Source: UBA1426 sp052034085 (GTDB lineage: Bacteria; Bacillota; Clostridia; Peptostreptococcales; Anaerovoracaceae). From it: a stretch of 64,000 nucleotides of DNA. Below are positions 51,882 through 60,850 of this stretch, piece after piece (the stretch's first letter is position 1; every line of letters begins with the position of its first letter). The stretch is taken from positions 19,583 to 83,582 of the forward strand of contig JBPOJA010000010.1 in assembly GCA_052034085.1 (NCBI GenBank), in the 5' to 3' direction. Under the pieces are notes generated by a model that saw only the letters and a program-made list of their open reading frames with translations, was not told where the DNA came from and did no database searches. A program made the position numbers and the translations under genes.

Positions 51882-52599
51882 CGAAAATTATCTGGAAATA
51901 AAAGACCTTGAAGTTGCTTATGGCGGAATCCAGGCAGTAAAGGGGATCTCCATGCAGGTTCCCAAAGGGAAGATCGTCACACTAATTGGTTCCAATGGTG
52001 CCGGGAAAAGCACCACTCTGAGAACTATTGCCGGTGTGGTCAAGCCAAAGGCAGGCTCAATAATATTCGATGGTGAAGAAATAATAGGAAAAGCGCCCCA
52101 CGAAATTGTGTCACGGGGAATTACCCTCGTTCCGGAGGGCAGGCGGGTTTTCAGCAATCTGACTGTTCTGGAAAACCTGAAAATCGGGGCTTATATTCAT
52201 CATGACAAATCACATGCCCAGCTGGAGGAAGTTTTTGAACTTTTCCCCAGGCTCAAGGAAAGGGAATGGCAGCTTGCCGGGACCCTGTCCGGCGGAGAAC
52301 AGCAGATGCTGGCTGTCGGAAGGGCTCTTATGAGCAGGCCGAAACTTATAATGATGGATGAGCCTTCACTTGGTCTTGCCCCTCTGATTGTAAAAGATAT
52401 TTTCAATATCATAAAGACAATTAACGATGAAGGAATTACAGTTCTGCTCATCGAGCAAAACGCCAATATGGCTCTGAAAACAGCCGACATAGGCTATGTT
52501 ATGGAAACAGGAGTCATTGCTTTGCAGGGCACCGGAAAGGAACTGCTGGCAAATGAAAGCGTTAAAGAGGCTTATCTGGGGAAACAGAAAGCCGGCTGA
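51874..52599 (+). CDS. livF: Branched-chain amino acid ABC transporter ATPase
   Basis: 241 residues from the ATG at 51874 inside the livG stop region (8-bp overlap); a longer frame upstream lacks support. Walker A GSNGAGKST, signature TLSGGEQQMLAVGRAL, Walker B LIMMDEPSLGLAPL and FSNLTVLENL identify LivF. Last gene of the transporter; folD follows 12 bp later with its own AGGAGGAG site, so the operon may continue. Confidence 0.95.
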   Translation: MSNENYLEIKDLEVAYGGIQAVKGISMQVPKGKIVTLIGSNGAGKSTTLRTIAGVVKPKAGSIIFDGEEIIGKAPHEIVSRGITLVPEGRRVFSNLTVLENLKIGAYIHHDKSHAQLEEVFELFPRLKEREWQLAGTLSGGEQQMLAVGRALMSRPKLIMMDEPSLGLAPLIVKDIFNIIKTINDEGITVLLIEQNANMALKTADIGYVMETGVIALQGTGKELLANESVKEAYLGKQKAG

Positions 52600-52611
52600 T
52601 AGGAGGAGAAA

Positions 52612-53463
52612 ATGCTTCTGAAAGGTAAACCGGTTGCGGATAAAATCAAGGAAGAAATAGTTGAAGCCGTGAATGCGAGACTGGCTGCAGGCAAAAATCC
52701 GCCCAGAGTGGGATTGATAAGGGTGGGAGCCAATCCTGATGATATAGCCTATGAAAACAGGATTATCAAAAACTGCAGTGAACTGGGTCTGGAAAACCAG
52801 GTTGTTGAGCTATCTGCAGACGGCACAACTCAGGATATTTTGAATGCGATGGAAGTACTGAATGGAGATGATGATGTCTGCGGCATCATGGTCTTTCGGC
52901 CTCTTCCCAAAAATTATGATATGGATGCAATCAGCAGGGCCATCAAGCCTGAAAAAGACATAGATTCCATGAGTCCCGTCAACCTTGCAAAGCTTGTCTC
53001 AGGTGATAAAACAGCTCTGTCTCCCTGCACACCGGAAGCGGTGGTGGAAATACTTAAATATTATTACGAAGACCTTACGGGAATGAATATCGTGATAGTA
53101 AACAGGAGCCTGGTTTTAGGAAAACCCCTTGCCATGCTTTTGCTGAATGAAAATGCCACAGTCACTTTATGCCATTCAAAGACCAGGGATATCCCTGCCC
53201 TGGCGAAAAAAGCAGATGTATTTGTTTCGGGCATAGGCAGAGGCAAATTTTTCGGTCAGGAATATTTCAGCGAGGACAATATAGTCATTGATGTAGGCAT
53301 AAACTTTGTGGACGGAAAAATGTGCGGAGATGTGGATTTCGAAAATGTTGAGAATAAAGTCAAGGCTATTACTCCTGTGCCGGGAGGCGTGGGAACGGTT
53401 ACTTCCATGATACTCTTAAGGAATGTCATTAAGGGAATGAAGTTAATGGAGGAAAGGGGCTAG
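52612..53463 (+). CDS. folD: Methylenetetrahydrofolate dehydrogenase/cyclohydrolase family protein
   Basis: 283 residues, full length. The NAD(P) site VNRSLVLGKPLAMLLLNENATVT, CHSKT and the C-terminal TPVPGGVGTVTSMILLRN identify FolD. Aligning IYVASKRKAC of E. coli with IAYENRIIKNC here keeps the tyrosine (Tyr47) but puts Ile51 where the cyclohydrolase lysine should be, and VQLPLP reads VFRPLP, putting Phe95 where the glutamine should be; the aspartate of KDVD is kept (KDID). It may be a dehydrogenase without cyclohydrolase activity. A formate channel gene overlaps its stop. Confidence 0.9.
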   Translation: MLLKGKPVADKIKEEIVEAVNARLAAGKNPPRVGLIRVGANPDDIAYENRIIKNCSELGLENQVVELSADGTTQDILNAMEVLNGDDDVCGIMVFRPLPKNYDMDAISRAIKPEKDIDSMSPVNLAKLVSGDKTALSPCTPEAVVEILKYYYEDLTGMNIVIVNRSLVLGKPLAMLLLNENATVTLCHSKTRDIPALAKKADVFVSGIGRGKFFGQEYFSEDNIVIDVGINFVDGKMCGDVDFENVENKVKAITPVPGGVGTVTSMILLRNVIKGMKLMEERG

Positions 53464-54296
53464 TGGAAAAGAAGGTATTAAGTCCGGCAGAAATACTGGA
53501 TTTTACCATAGGAGTCGCCAGGGTCAAGACTCAGTCAAGCTTTGTCAAACTGCTGGTTCTTGGGTTTCTGGCCGGGGTCTTCATAGCCTTTGCTTCTGAA
53601 GGCTCCAACATGGCAGCTTTCAACCTGCTTGCAAAGCCTGAAACCTATGGCCTGGGAAAAGCCATGGCAGGTGCCATCTTCGGAACAGGACTGATGCTTG
53701 TGGTTCTGGCCGGCGGCGAGCTTTTTACCGGAAACACACTAATCCTTGCCGCTGTCTGTGACAGGCAGGTTACTGTGGGGAAAATGCTGCGAAACTGGGC
53801 GATAGTGTACGCAGGAAATCTGATCGGTTCAGTTTTTCTGGCATACCTTATGGCCAGTTCCGGACTTTTCGGGAGCGGAGCTCAGATGTTGGGTGCCGTT
53901 ACTTTGAAGATTGCTGTATATAAAGTTAACCTGAGTTTCATGCAGGCATTTTATCTGGGGATAATGTGCAACTGGCTGGTATGTCTGGCGGTCTGGCTTT
54001 CCTACGGAGCCACGGAAATGGCAGGGAAGATTCTGGGTATATTTTTTCCCATCTGGCTCTTCATAACATCAGGTTTTGAACACAGCGTGGCAAATATGTA
54101 CTACATTCCGGCAGGGCTGTTAATCAAGGCAAACTCTGCCTTCGTTGAGCTGGCCGGGGTTTCGGCAGCAGAATTATCCAGATTGACCTGGCCGGGCTTC
54201 TTCATATACAATCTGCTGCCTGTTACTTTGGGCAATATTGTTGGCGGCGGTTTATTTGTGGGTATAATATACTGGTATGTATATAAAAAAGCTTAA
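53463..54296 (+). CDS. Formate/nitrite transporter family channel
   Basis: 277 residues, six membrane helices. The pattern FLAGVFIAFASEGS, LMLVVLAGGELFTGNTLI, LGIMCNWLVCLAVWLSY and FEHSVANMYYIPAGL is that of FocA/NirC pentameric channels. The GTG start overlaps the last base of the folD stop; ATGGAGGAAAGG lies upstream. Coupling to folD favours formate as the substrate in one-carbon metabolism, but nitrite or hydrosulfide channels look alike. Confidence 0.92.
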   Translation: MEKKVLSPAEILDFTIGVARVKTQSSFVKLLVLGFLAGVFIAFASEGSNMAAFNLLAKPETYGLGKAMAGAIFGTGLMLVVLAGGELFTGNTLILAAVCDRQVTVGKMLRNWAIVYAGNLIGSVFLAYLMASSGLFGSGAQMLGAVTLKIAVYKVNLSFMQAFYLGIMCNWLVCLAVWLSYGATEMAGKILGIFFPIWLFITSGFEHSVANMYYIPAGLLIKANSAFVELAGVSAAELSRLTWPGFFIYNLLPVTLGNIVGGGLFVGIIYWYVYKKA

Positions 54297-54309
54297 AGGA
54301 GGTGTTGAG

Positions 54310-54504
54310 ATGACAGAAGAAAAGAAGAAAACCGATGTGGTTGATGAGAAAGATGCAGAAGAAAAAGAGCAGACCATAAGTCCATCCTACGCAAACAGTC
54401 CCCTGGCAAGCGCTCATACTATTGATATCGATACCAGAGTCAGCAATCCTTCGGAAGAAGACATGGTCGCCCTGAAAGAGTGGGGAGATAAAAATCAGCA
54501 ATAA
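54310..54504 (+). CDS. DUF3787 family small protein
   Basis: 64 residues from the ATG at 54310, preceded by AAAGGAGGTGTTGAG. A charged N terminus (MTEEKKKTDVVDEKDAEEKEQ) leads into the DUF3787-like part: SPYANSPLASAHTIDIDTRVSNPSEEDMVALKEWGDKNQ. These proteins are small, soluble and of unknown function, found mainly in Clostridia. It converges on the hypothetical gene at 54510. Confidence 0.75.
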   Translation: MTEEKKKTDVVDEKDAEEKEQTISPSYANSPLASAHTIDIDTRVSNPSEEDMVALKEWGDKNQQ

Positions 54505-54509
54505 CTATA

Positions 54510-55058
54510 TTAAACTCGTTGAGAGATTAACGGCAGCTCCTGGTCATCCAGGAGTTCGTCAATTGTCCTTGCATCATATATGCCTTTATCAAGGCAGAAA
54601 GCGACTACCAGTTCATCTTTGTGTGAACGTGAGAGACGATATCGGGCTGATTTCAATAACAGGTCCATTTCGTCTCTTTTCAGTTCCAAGGCCATCCCAA
54701 GCAGGATAACCAGGGGTTTGGTTGGAATATAATCAGGATTTTCTCTGATTTTGTTAATCAGGTTTCTGTCTACCGGAACTCTTTCGTAAATGACATCGTC
54801 ATTTTCAATTCCTTTTTGGGTGTATAGGTCAAGGAAAAGCTCCCGGAAGCTTACTTCCAGCTCATCTTCATCCAGTAGTTCCTGGTCGCTGTCAGTTACA
54901 GGCCTGCAGGAAACCGATTCGGAAACCCAGGTGAAAGGGTCTTCCGGATCGTCCTGAGTGTGGTCCGTAACCTCATCGCAAACGAAGTCAAAAGCTTCTT
55001 CCACAAAGTTGGTGTTGATATACAGATTCAGTTGATCAAACAAGGCTTCTTTTGTCAT
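54510..55058 (-). CDS. Hypothetical acidic protein with helical C-terminal domain
   Basis: 182 residues. The first 80 are acidic and unrecognised. The C-terminal part (FRELFLDLYTQKGIENDDVIYERVPVDRNLINKIRENPDYIPTKPLVILLGMALELKRDEMDLLLKSARYRLSRSHKDELVVAFCLDKGIYDARTID) follows a helical, Xre-like pattern that I remember from clostridial proteins including the tail of some macro-domain (ADP-ribose-binding) proteins; I am only moderately sure of that. Last gene of the pot-selD operon, 23 bp after selD, with CGGAGGTATCAT before its ATG. Confidence 0.7.
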   Translation of the reverse strand: MTKEALFDQLNLYINTNFVEEAFDFVCDEVTDHTQDDPEDPFTWVSESVSCRPVTDSDQELLDEDELEVSFRELFLDLYTQKGIENDDVIYERVPVDRNLINKIRENPDYIPTKPLVILLGMALELKRDEMDLLLKSARYRLSRSHKDELVVAFCLDKGIYDARTIDELLDDQELPLISQRV

Positions 55059-55081
55059 ATGATACCTCCGTAAATAATATT

Positions 55082-56122
55082 CTACAACAATTCGATTGAG
55101 TGGTTTTCGGGCTCAACAACCTGCCCTATAATGGTGGAATTCTCATCAGTCTGTTGAAGTTTTTCCAACAGCTCTCTGCTTTCTGCTTCGGGAACGGCAA
55201 TAAGCAGGCCGCCTGATGTCTGAGGGTCAAATAAAATATCACTTATATCCAGGGGGACATCAGCCCCGATAAGAATCTTCTTCTCCAGAAAAGACCTGTT
55301 GGCATAAGCTCCGGCCGGAATGATGCCCATTTTTGACATTTCTCTGGCCTGGGGAAGCAAAGGCATTCTCCCGGTTTCCAGCACCAGCGTTACTCCGCTG
55401 CCTTCTGCCATTTCATGACCATGCCCCAACAGACCAAAACCCGTAATATCTGTGCAAGCATTGACTTTGTGGTTCTTCATAGTGAGAGCGGCATCTTTGT
55501 TCAGCCTGGACATGGAATTAATCAGCACCCTGAGAGATTCCTCCGAAAGCAGGCCCTCCTTTGCAGCTGTGGTCAGTATGCCTGTCCCGAGAGCCTTGGT
55601 CAGGATCAGAACATCCCCCGGCATGGCACCGGAATTTTTTATAATTTCTTCCGGTTTTGCAAAACCCGTAACCGAGAGGCCATATTTTGGTTCATGGTCT
55701 TTGAGACTGTGCCCTCCTGCAATAATGGCTCCTGCTTCAATGATCTTTTCATAGCCCCCTTCTAAAATAGCCTGAACCGTTAAGGTGTCCATATCTTCGG
55801 GATAGCATAGGATATTCAGCGCCAGTTTTGGCCTGCCGCCCATGGCATATACATCGCTGAGAGCATTGGCGGCCGCAATCTGTCCAAAACTATAAGGATC
55901 GTCAACCATAGGCGGGAAAAGGTCCAGGGTTTTAATCATGACAACATCGTCGTTTATCTTATAAACGGCGGCATCATCGCTGTGGTCAAAGCCCACTATT
56001 AAATTCGGATCGTCAAATTTCGGCAGATGACACAAAACTTGTGCCAGGGCATCGGGCCCAATCTTCGCCGCTCAACCTGCATTTTCTGTCAGCTGCGTGA
56101 GTCTGACCTTGTCTTCCGCCAT
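55082..56122 (-). CDS. selD: Selenide, water dikinase (SelD), selenocysteine-containing
   Basis: 346 residues if the in-frame TGA at 56074-56072 is read as selenocysteine. The ATG at 56122 (AAAGGAGATTCCAA upstream) gives MAEDKVRLTQLTENAGUAAKIG; Sec17 and Lys20 coincide with the catalytic Cys17 and Lys20 of E. coli SelD. The rest is canonical: DPNLIVGFDHSDDAAVY, DDPYSFGQIAAANALSDVYAMGG and TDITGFGLLGHGHEM. It makes selenophosphate from selenide and ATP. Conventional gene calling would start after the TGA and lose the active site. It lies between the ADP-ribosylglycohydrolase and hypothetical genes. Confidence 0.95.
56038..56074 (-). promoter_or_regulatory. Selenocysteine UGA and candidate bacterial SECIS in selD
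   Basis: On the minus strand the UGA is followed by GCGGCGAAGATTGGGCCCGATGCCCTGG. GGC/GCC with inner ATTG/CGAT can form a hairpin with a GGCC loop about 16 bases past the UGA, the usual distance for a SelB-binding element. The fold is by eye only. Confidence 0.5.
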
Positions 56123-56170
56123 TTGGAATCTCCTTTTGTTACTATCTCCAAGAATACTAAAAACTCTCAA

Positions 56171-57169
56171 TTAGAGCAAGCTTTCTGCCATCTTGCTGAA
56201 ATCCAGGTTTGAAAGTCCGGAGTCGGTTCTGTCTATCCATCTTCCGGGGATTGCATCTATTCCGGCATAGGCTCCGCAGACGGCGCCGCATATGGAGCCG
56301 TTGGTATCCGCATCATCGCCGGCATTTACGGCGGCAGGGATGCCGGCTGCAGGGTTGCCACCTGCAGCATAAAAAACTCCGAGAGAAAGGGGAACACTTT
56401 CATAAACTTTCATGCCCGCGCCAAAAATGGACACAAGATAAGCGGTGATTTCTTCCAGTGTTTTGTTTTTTTGAGTCATGTCATCGATGATTTCTTTGGC
56501 CAGCAGGATTCTGTTTCTGACCGAAGGCGCAGGAATCTCAAAACCTATGCTTTCTCCGTAGGCGGCGGCCCTTGCTGCCTCCAGTATGACCTGCCCGCAG
56601 GACAGGCCTCCCCTGACTCCGGCAGCAACGGCAGCGGCCACAGCGCAGGCTCCGGCCACTGCCGGAGCGCTTCCATGACTTGGCATGGAAGACCGGGCCG
56701 CCGCTTCCACACATTTTTGAAAATCGTTTCTGTAAAACAATCCTATCGGAGCAACTCTCATGGCGCTTCCATTGGTATCGCTGGTTTTTGAACCCTCTTT
56801 CGGATCTCTTCCCTCAACCAGGGCAGTCAGGAATTTTCTTGTGCTGGGGCCGATAACATCGCTTTCCAGCATCTTCTGTTCAATGGCCCATGTTCGCATA
56901 TAATCATTGAAAGCAGGCTCATCGAATCCCTTGTTTTCAATCAAAATCCTGGCAATTATCAGGCTTTCATAGGTGTCGTCCGTAATATCGCCTGCACCCA
57001 GAGCTGTGTGATATTTCTGCGCATCCCTGTCAGGTTCGAGAAAATCCTCTATATATCCATAAGTCTCCTTAATCTGCTTAACGGTCATAAAAGAAGCAGG
57101 CATGCCCATGGCATCGCCTATGGCCCCGCCGTACAGACAGCCTTTGATTCTGCTCAGTTCGTCATTCAT
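56171..57169 (-). CDS. ADP-ribosylglycohydrolase family protein
   Basis: 332 residues from the ATG at 57169, which has GGAGGAGACCA upstream. The DraG/ARH fold is marked by IKGCLYGGAIGDAMGMP (near 7-23), the metal-binding ITDDTYES (near 61) and the C-terminal NAGDDADTNGSICGAVCGAYAG. The family removes ADP-ribose from proteins or cleaves related ribosyl compounds. It is unlikely to serve nitrogenase, as no nif genes are near. It overlaps the preceding PfkB gene by 4 bp (ATGA), so the two enzymes probably act together. Confidence 0.9.
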   Translation of the reverse strand: MNDELSRIKGCLYGGAIGDAMGMPASFMTVKQIKETYGYIEDFLEPDRDAQKYHTALGAGDITDDTYESLIIARILIENKGFDEPAFNDYMRTWAIEQKMLESDVIGPSTRKFLTALVEGRDPKEGSKTSDTNGSAMRVAPIGLFYRNDFQKCVEAAARSSMPSHGSAPAVAGACAVAAAVAAGVRGGLSCGQVILEAARAAAYGESIGFEIPAPSVRNRILLAKEIIDDMTQKNKTLEEITAYLVSIFGAGMKVYESVPLSLGVFYAAGGNPAAGIPAAVNAGDDADTNGSICGAVCGAYAGIDAIPGRWIDRTDSGLSNLDFSKMAESLL

Positions 57170-58125
57170 TGGTCTCCTCCATAGATATCCTCCCGGCTGA
57201 ATTCTCCGTGGGGTCCGTAAACTCCTGCAGTAAGAGCGGCACAACGCTTTGCCAGCTCCACCGAGCTTTCAAGATCCCGGTTTTGGGACAGGCCGCAGGC
57301 AAGGGCTCCGGTGAAGCTGTCCCCGGCTCCCGTGCTGTCAACAGTGGCGGAATCCGCAATGTCATAACGGAAGTGTTCATTTTTGGAAAATACTGTGCCT
57401 CCCTTTGCCCCTCGGGTGAGCACTATGATTTTGCCTTGTGAGGCCAGCTCAGATGCCCAGATTTCAGGGTCTCCCTCTCCGGCAAGGAAAATTGCCTCTT
57501 CCATATTTGGAATAATGGCATCCGATATTTCAATCATCTGCCTGAGCACACCGGGGTCGATATGGCTTACCATGGGACCGGGGTCAAAAACAATCAAAAC
57601 CTCGTCCCTTTTAAGAGTTTCAAGGGTCCGGATTACCTTCCGGCCTTCATCATTCAGCAGATAATAGCCGGTTACGGCGGCTGTGCCGCAGCCTGATTTG
57701 ATGTCCCCGCTGACAAGAGCATCTTCAAACCAGCCTTCCACACCTTCTTTGGTGAGGAAAGTTCTTTCCCCGTCCGGCTCAACAAAGACCATGCTGTACC
57801 CGGTTTCAGCTTTACTGTCTCCCGCCCGATTCAAATCGGTCATTTTAATGCAATCTTCGGGCAACCCTTTTGCCCTCACATAGTCAAGGCAGGTTGTCCC
57901 TTCTGCGTCATTAGCAAGATGGGAGATTATATAAGGGGTACCGCCAAGGTTTTTAATGGTCATGGCCATGTTAATGGAGCAGCCTCCCACATATTCATAT
58001 GTATCCAGGATAAGGGCATCACCGCCCCTTTGGGGAAACCGGTTCACCATGAAGTATCTGTCAATCATGAGGCCGCCGAATATTAAAATACCATTTCTGT
58101 CTTTCATTTTCTCCATGTCAGGCAT
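57166..58125 (-). CDS. PfkB-family sugar/nucleoside kinase
   Basis: 319 residues. The ribokinase fold has GGLMIDRYFMVNRFPQRGG, GGCSINMAMTIKNLGG, and the ATP/anion-hole motif DSTGAGDSFTGALACGL with catalytic Asp (near 268-284). Substrate is unknown; ribose or a nucleoside fits a position between a transporter and a glycohydrolase. A second ATG three codons in (MEKMKD) has better-spaced GAGG and may be the real start. It overlaps potA by 8 bp and the ADP-ribosylglycohydrolase by 4 bp. Confidence 0.9.
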   Translation of the reverse strand: MPDMEKMKDRNGILIFGGLMIDRYFMVNRFPQRGGDALILDTYEYVGGCSINMAMTIKNLGGTPYIISHLANDAEGTTCLDYVRAKGLPEDCIKMTDLNRAGDSKAETGYSMVFVEPDGERTFLTKEGVEGWFEDALVSGDIKSGCGTAAVTGYYLLNDEGRKVIRTLETLKRDEVLIVFDPGPMVSHIDPGVLRQMIEISDAIIPNMEEAIFLAGEGDPEIWASELASQGKIIVLTRGAKGGTVFSKNEHFRYDIADSATVDSTGAGDSFTGALACGLSQNRDLESSVELAKRCAALTAGVYGPHGEFSREDIYGGDQ

Positions 58126-59203
58126 CCTCGATGAGCCTGCAGAATTCAGGTTCCCAGGTAATCTTTACCTTGTCACCCTGATTAAACTTGGTGGTTTCAC
58201 CTATGTTCTGGCTTTCCGCCACCAGTTCACGGCCGTTGCAATCTATACGGTAAGTTGAGAGGTTGCCCACGTAGGTGACTATGGATATCCGGCCGGTCAG
58301 GCATCCCGGGCTTTCTCCCTCTCTGCAGGGCTCTTCCGCTGATTTCAGGATGATTTTCTCCGGCCTGACACTGTAGAGAGCCTTTTCACCGGCTTTCACC
58401 GGCTTGGTTGTAGGGATGGTGATGACGCCGTAGGCCGTGTCCAGAGTCACCATGTTCTCTGCGTCTTCCACGGCAACACCTTCAAAGAAGTTAGCCTTGC
58501 CCAAAAAGCCCGCCACAAAGCGATTTTTAGGCTTTTCATAAACGGTATAAGGCTCTCCCCACTGAATGATTTTTCCTTTCTCCATCACCACTATATAGTC
58601 GGATAAAGTCAGGGCTTCTTCCTGGTCGTGGGTAACGAAAAGGGCTGTGGCGCCTACCTGTGAAAGTATTTTCCTGAGTTCAACCTGCATCTCCACCCTG
58701 AGTTTTTTATCCAGGGCACTCAGGCATTCATCAAGGAGGACGACTTTGGGCTCTATAACCAGAGCCCTGGCCAGGGCTACCCTTTGCTGTTGACCTCCCG
58801 AAAGCTGCCTTGGCTTTCTTTCCCTGTATTCCGTAAGCTGGACTATTTCCAGCATCTTGTCTACTTTGGCCCGGATTTCTGTTTTTGTGAAGTTTCTCTG
58901 CTCAAGGCCGTAAGCGACATTTTCAAAAACCGTCATATGGGGGAAAAGGGCATAGCTCTGGAACACCACTCCCAGGTTTCGCTTGTGGGCAGGGACATTG
59001 TTGATAAGTTCGCCGTCTATATAAATGTCTCCGTCATTTGCCGGTTCAAAGCCTGCAATAAGCCTTAGCGTCGTGGTTTTGCCGCAGCCGGATGGCCCAA
59101 GCAGGGCAACCAGGGCACCTTCCGGAACATCAAGGTCGATATGGTCTAAAACGGTGTTGGTCCCATATATTTTAGTAAGATTCTTAACGGACAAAGTGGA
59201 CAT
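58118..59203 (-). CDS. potA: Spermidine/putrescine-type ABC transporter ATPase
   Basis: 361 residues from the ATG at 59203 (GGGGGG upstream), overlapping the last base of the potC stop. Walker A GPSGCGKTT, signature QLSGGQQQRVALARAL, Walker B VVLLDECLSALDKKLR and a C-terminal TOBE domain (about 270-361; LYSVRPEKIIL, GNLSTYRIDCNGRELVAESQN) are those of PotA/PotG-type importers. Walker B reads DECLSALD where DEPLSALD is usual, a Pro-to-Cys change. Confidence 0.92.
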   Translation of the reverse strand: MSTLSVKNLTKIYGTNTVLDHIDLDVPEGALVALLGPSGCGKTTTLRLIAGFEPANDGDIYIDGELINNVPAHKRNLGVVFQSYALFPHMTVFENVAYGLEQRNFTKTEIRAKVDKMLEIVQLTEYRERKPRQLSGGQQQRVALARALVIEPKVVLLDECLSALDKKLRVEMQVELRKILSQVGATALFVTHDQEEALTLSDYIVVMEKGKIIQWGEPYTVYEKPKNRFVAGFLGKANFFEGVAVEDAENMVTLDTAYGVITIPTTKPVKAGEKALYSVRPEKIILKSAEEPCREGESPGCLTGRISIVTYVGNLSTYRIDCNGRELVAESQNIGETTKFNQGDKVKITWEPEFCRLIEDA

Positions 59204-60009
59204 TACTGTGAGCCCCCCTTTGAAAACAGTTCTTTCATACCCGAAGCGCCTATTATCAGCCCCACTCCCAGAATACACATGAGAGAGACACCGATGATTA
59301 TGGTGGAGACGGCATTTATTTCGGGAGTAAAACCAAAGCGGATTGAAAGCTGAATTTCAATAGGCAGGGTGGAAACTCCCGATGGCATGAGAAAATAGCT
59401 GATTACGAAATTGTCAAAGCTGATCATAAATGCAAGAAATCCTCCCGCCACCATTCCCGGGGCAAGGACAGGCAGGATAATCCGCCAGAAAGTAGTAAGA
59501 GGCTTAGCCCCCAGTGAGGCACTGGCTTCCTCAAGAGCCGGGTTCATGCTCTGGACTCTGGCTAAAAGCACCAGGGCCGCATAAGGCAGTGAAATTACAA
59601 TGTGGCCTGCGAGCACAAAGCCCATGGCCTTGGTCATGCCCATCGCCCTTATCATAAGCAGCATGGAGAGCCCCAGAATGAGCCAGGGGATTGCCAGAGG
59701 CATGAGGAGCAGGGCATTCAGCCTGCGCCTGAGTCCCACTCCCAGAGCCCGCATTCCCAGGACCATCATTGTTGCAAGTATAACGCATACTATTCCGGTT
59801 ACGGCTGCTATCCACAGGGAATTAAGTGTGGCACCTATGAGTTTCTCGTTATTGAACAGGTCGATGTACCAGCGGGTGCTGAACTCAAAAGGCAGGGAAT
59901 TGTACCTGGACCTGTTGAAGCCCATGACAATCACCACTGCAATGGGTGTGTAGAGGAAAAGCATAACTGCTATGATTAAAAAGTTTGAAAGGAAGTTTCT
60001 CTGCTTCAT
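59203..60009 (-). CDS. potC: Spermidine/putrescine-type ABC transporter permease
   Basis: 268 residues, six membrane helices. VIVMGFNRSRYNSLPFEFSTRWYIDLFNNEKLIGATLNSLWIA at the N terminus and the EAA loop LEEASASLGAKPLTTFWRIILPVLAPGM are typical of PotC. The ATG overlaps the potB stop by 4 bp. It would form the channel with PotB. Confidence 0.93.
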   Translation of the reverse strand: MKQRNFLSNFLIIAVMLFLYTPIAVVIVMGFNRSRYNSLPFEFSTRWYIDLFNNEKLIGATLNSLWIAAVTGIVCVILATMMVLGMRALGVGLRRRLNALLLMPLAIPWLILGLSMLLMIRAMGMTKAMGFVLAGHIVISLPYAALVLLARVQSMNPALEEASASLGAKPLTTFWRIILPVLAPGMVAGGFLAFMISFDNFVISYFLMPSGVSTLPIEIQLSIRFGFTPEINAVSTIIIGVSLMCILGVGLIIGASGMKELFSKGGSQ

Positions 60010-60839
60010 ACCAGCTTCTCCTTCCCCAGTTTATTGAAAAGCCCCATGCTTGCCAGCACCATGGCCAGCAGGAGAAAAGCTATAGCTGCTCCGAAATTCC
60101 AGCCGTAAACCTGGAAAAACTGGGCTTCTATGACTGTTCCAATGACGCTGCCGTCAACTCCTCCCAAAATTCTGGGTTCCACAAAGCTGCCAAGGCAGGG
60201 AACAAAGACGAGCATTACTCCCGAAACAACTCCGGGCCAGGAAAGGGGTAGTGTGACCTTTAAAAATGTGGCAACCGAATTGGCACCGAGACTTCTGCTT
60301 GCTTCCAGCAAAGAATTGTCTATTCTTTCCATTGCCAGGTAAATGGTGATGACCATGTATGGGAAATATGCGTGAACCAGGCCTATAATAACCGCCACCC
60401 TGGTGTACAGAAGACCAAGGCCTTCGCTGACCAAACCCAGGCTTTGCAGCAGGTCGTTGAAAATCCCCCCGTCCTGCAGGAATACTATCCATGAATAGAT
60501 GCGGACCAGCTGGTTGGTGAAAAAGGGAATAATAATGAGCATGAGAATGATATTTCTCATGCCCTTAAGTCTTTTTGCCATTACATAGGCCAGGGGATAA
60601 GCGATTATCAGGCTGATCAGCGTCACAAGAAGACTGTTGACAATGGTTTTCCCGGTAAGTTTGACATAAAAACCTTTTTCAAAAAAGTGCCTGTAATTCT
60701 CCAGCGTAAAACCCGCAGCCCCTGAGTCGCTTTTGAAGCTGTAAAAAAACATAATAAACAACGGGGCTATGACAAACACCAGGAGGGTCAGCACACCGGG
60801 CGCTGTCAGCCATCTTTTGGTATTATGCAAAGGAATCAC
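60006..60839 (-). CDS. potB: Spermidine/putrescine-type ABC transporter permease
   Basis: 277 residues, six membrane helices. The PotB features FSFKSDSGAAGFTLENYRHFFE-like loop after helix 1 and the EAA loop LLEASRSLGANSVATFLKVTLPLSWPGV are present. The start is uncertain: the GTG at 60839 has GGGAG almost touching it, while a TTG at 60830 has that site at a better distance. It begins 11 bp after the potD stop. Confidence 0.92.
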   Translation of the reverse strand: MIPLHNTKRWLTAPGVLTLLVFVIAPLFIMFFYSFKSDSGAAGFTLENYRHFFEKGFYVKLTGKTIVNSLLVTLISLIIAYPLAYVMAKRLKGMRNIILMLIIIPFFTNQLVRIYSWIVFLQDGGIFNDLLQSLGLVSEGLGLLYTRVAVIIGLVHAYFPYMVITIYLAMERIDNSLLEASRSLGANSVATFLKVTLPLSWPGVVSGVMLVFVPCLGSFVEPRILGGVDGSVIGTVIEAQFFQVYGWNFGAAIAFLLLAMVLASMGLFNKLGKEKLV

Positions 60840-60850
60840 TCTCCCGAATT

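Noticed and set aside
55082..56035. SelD starting after the TGA
   Set aside because: This start lacks a ribosome site and removes the catalytic Sec/Cys and Lys; the upstream ATG with TGA as Sec restores the family N terminus.
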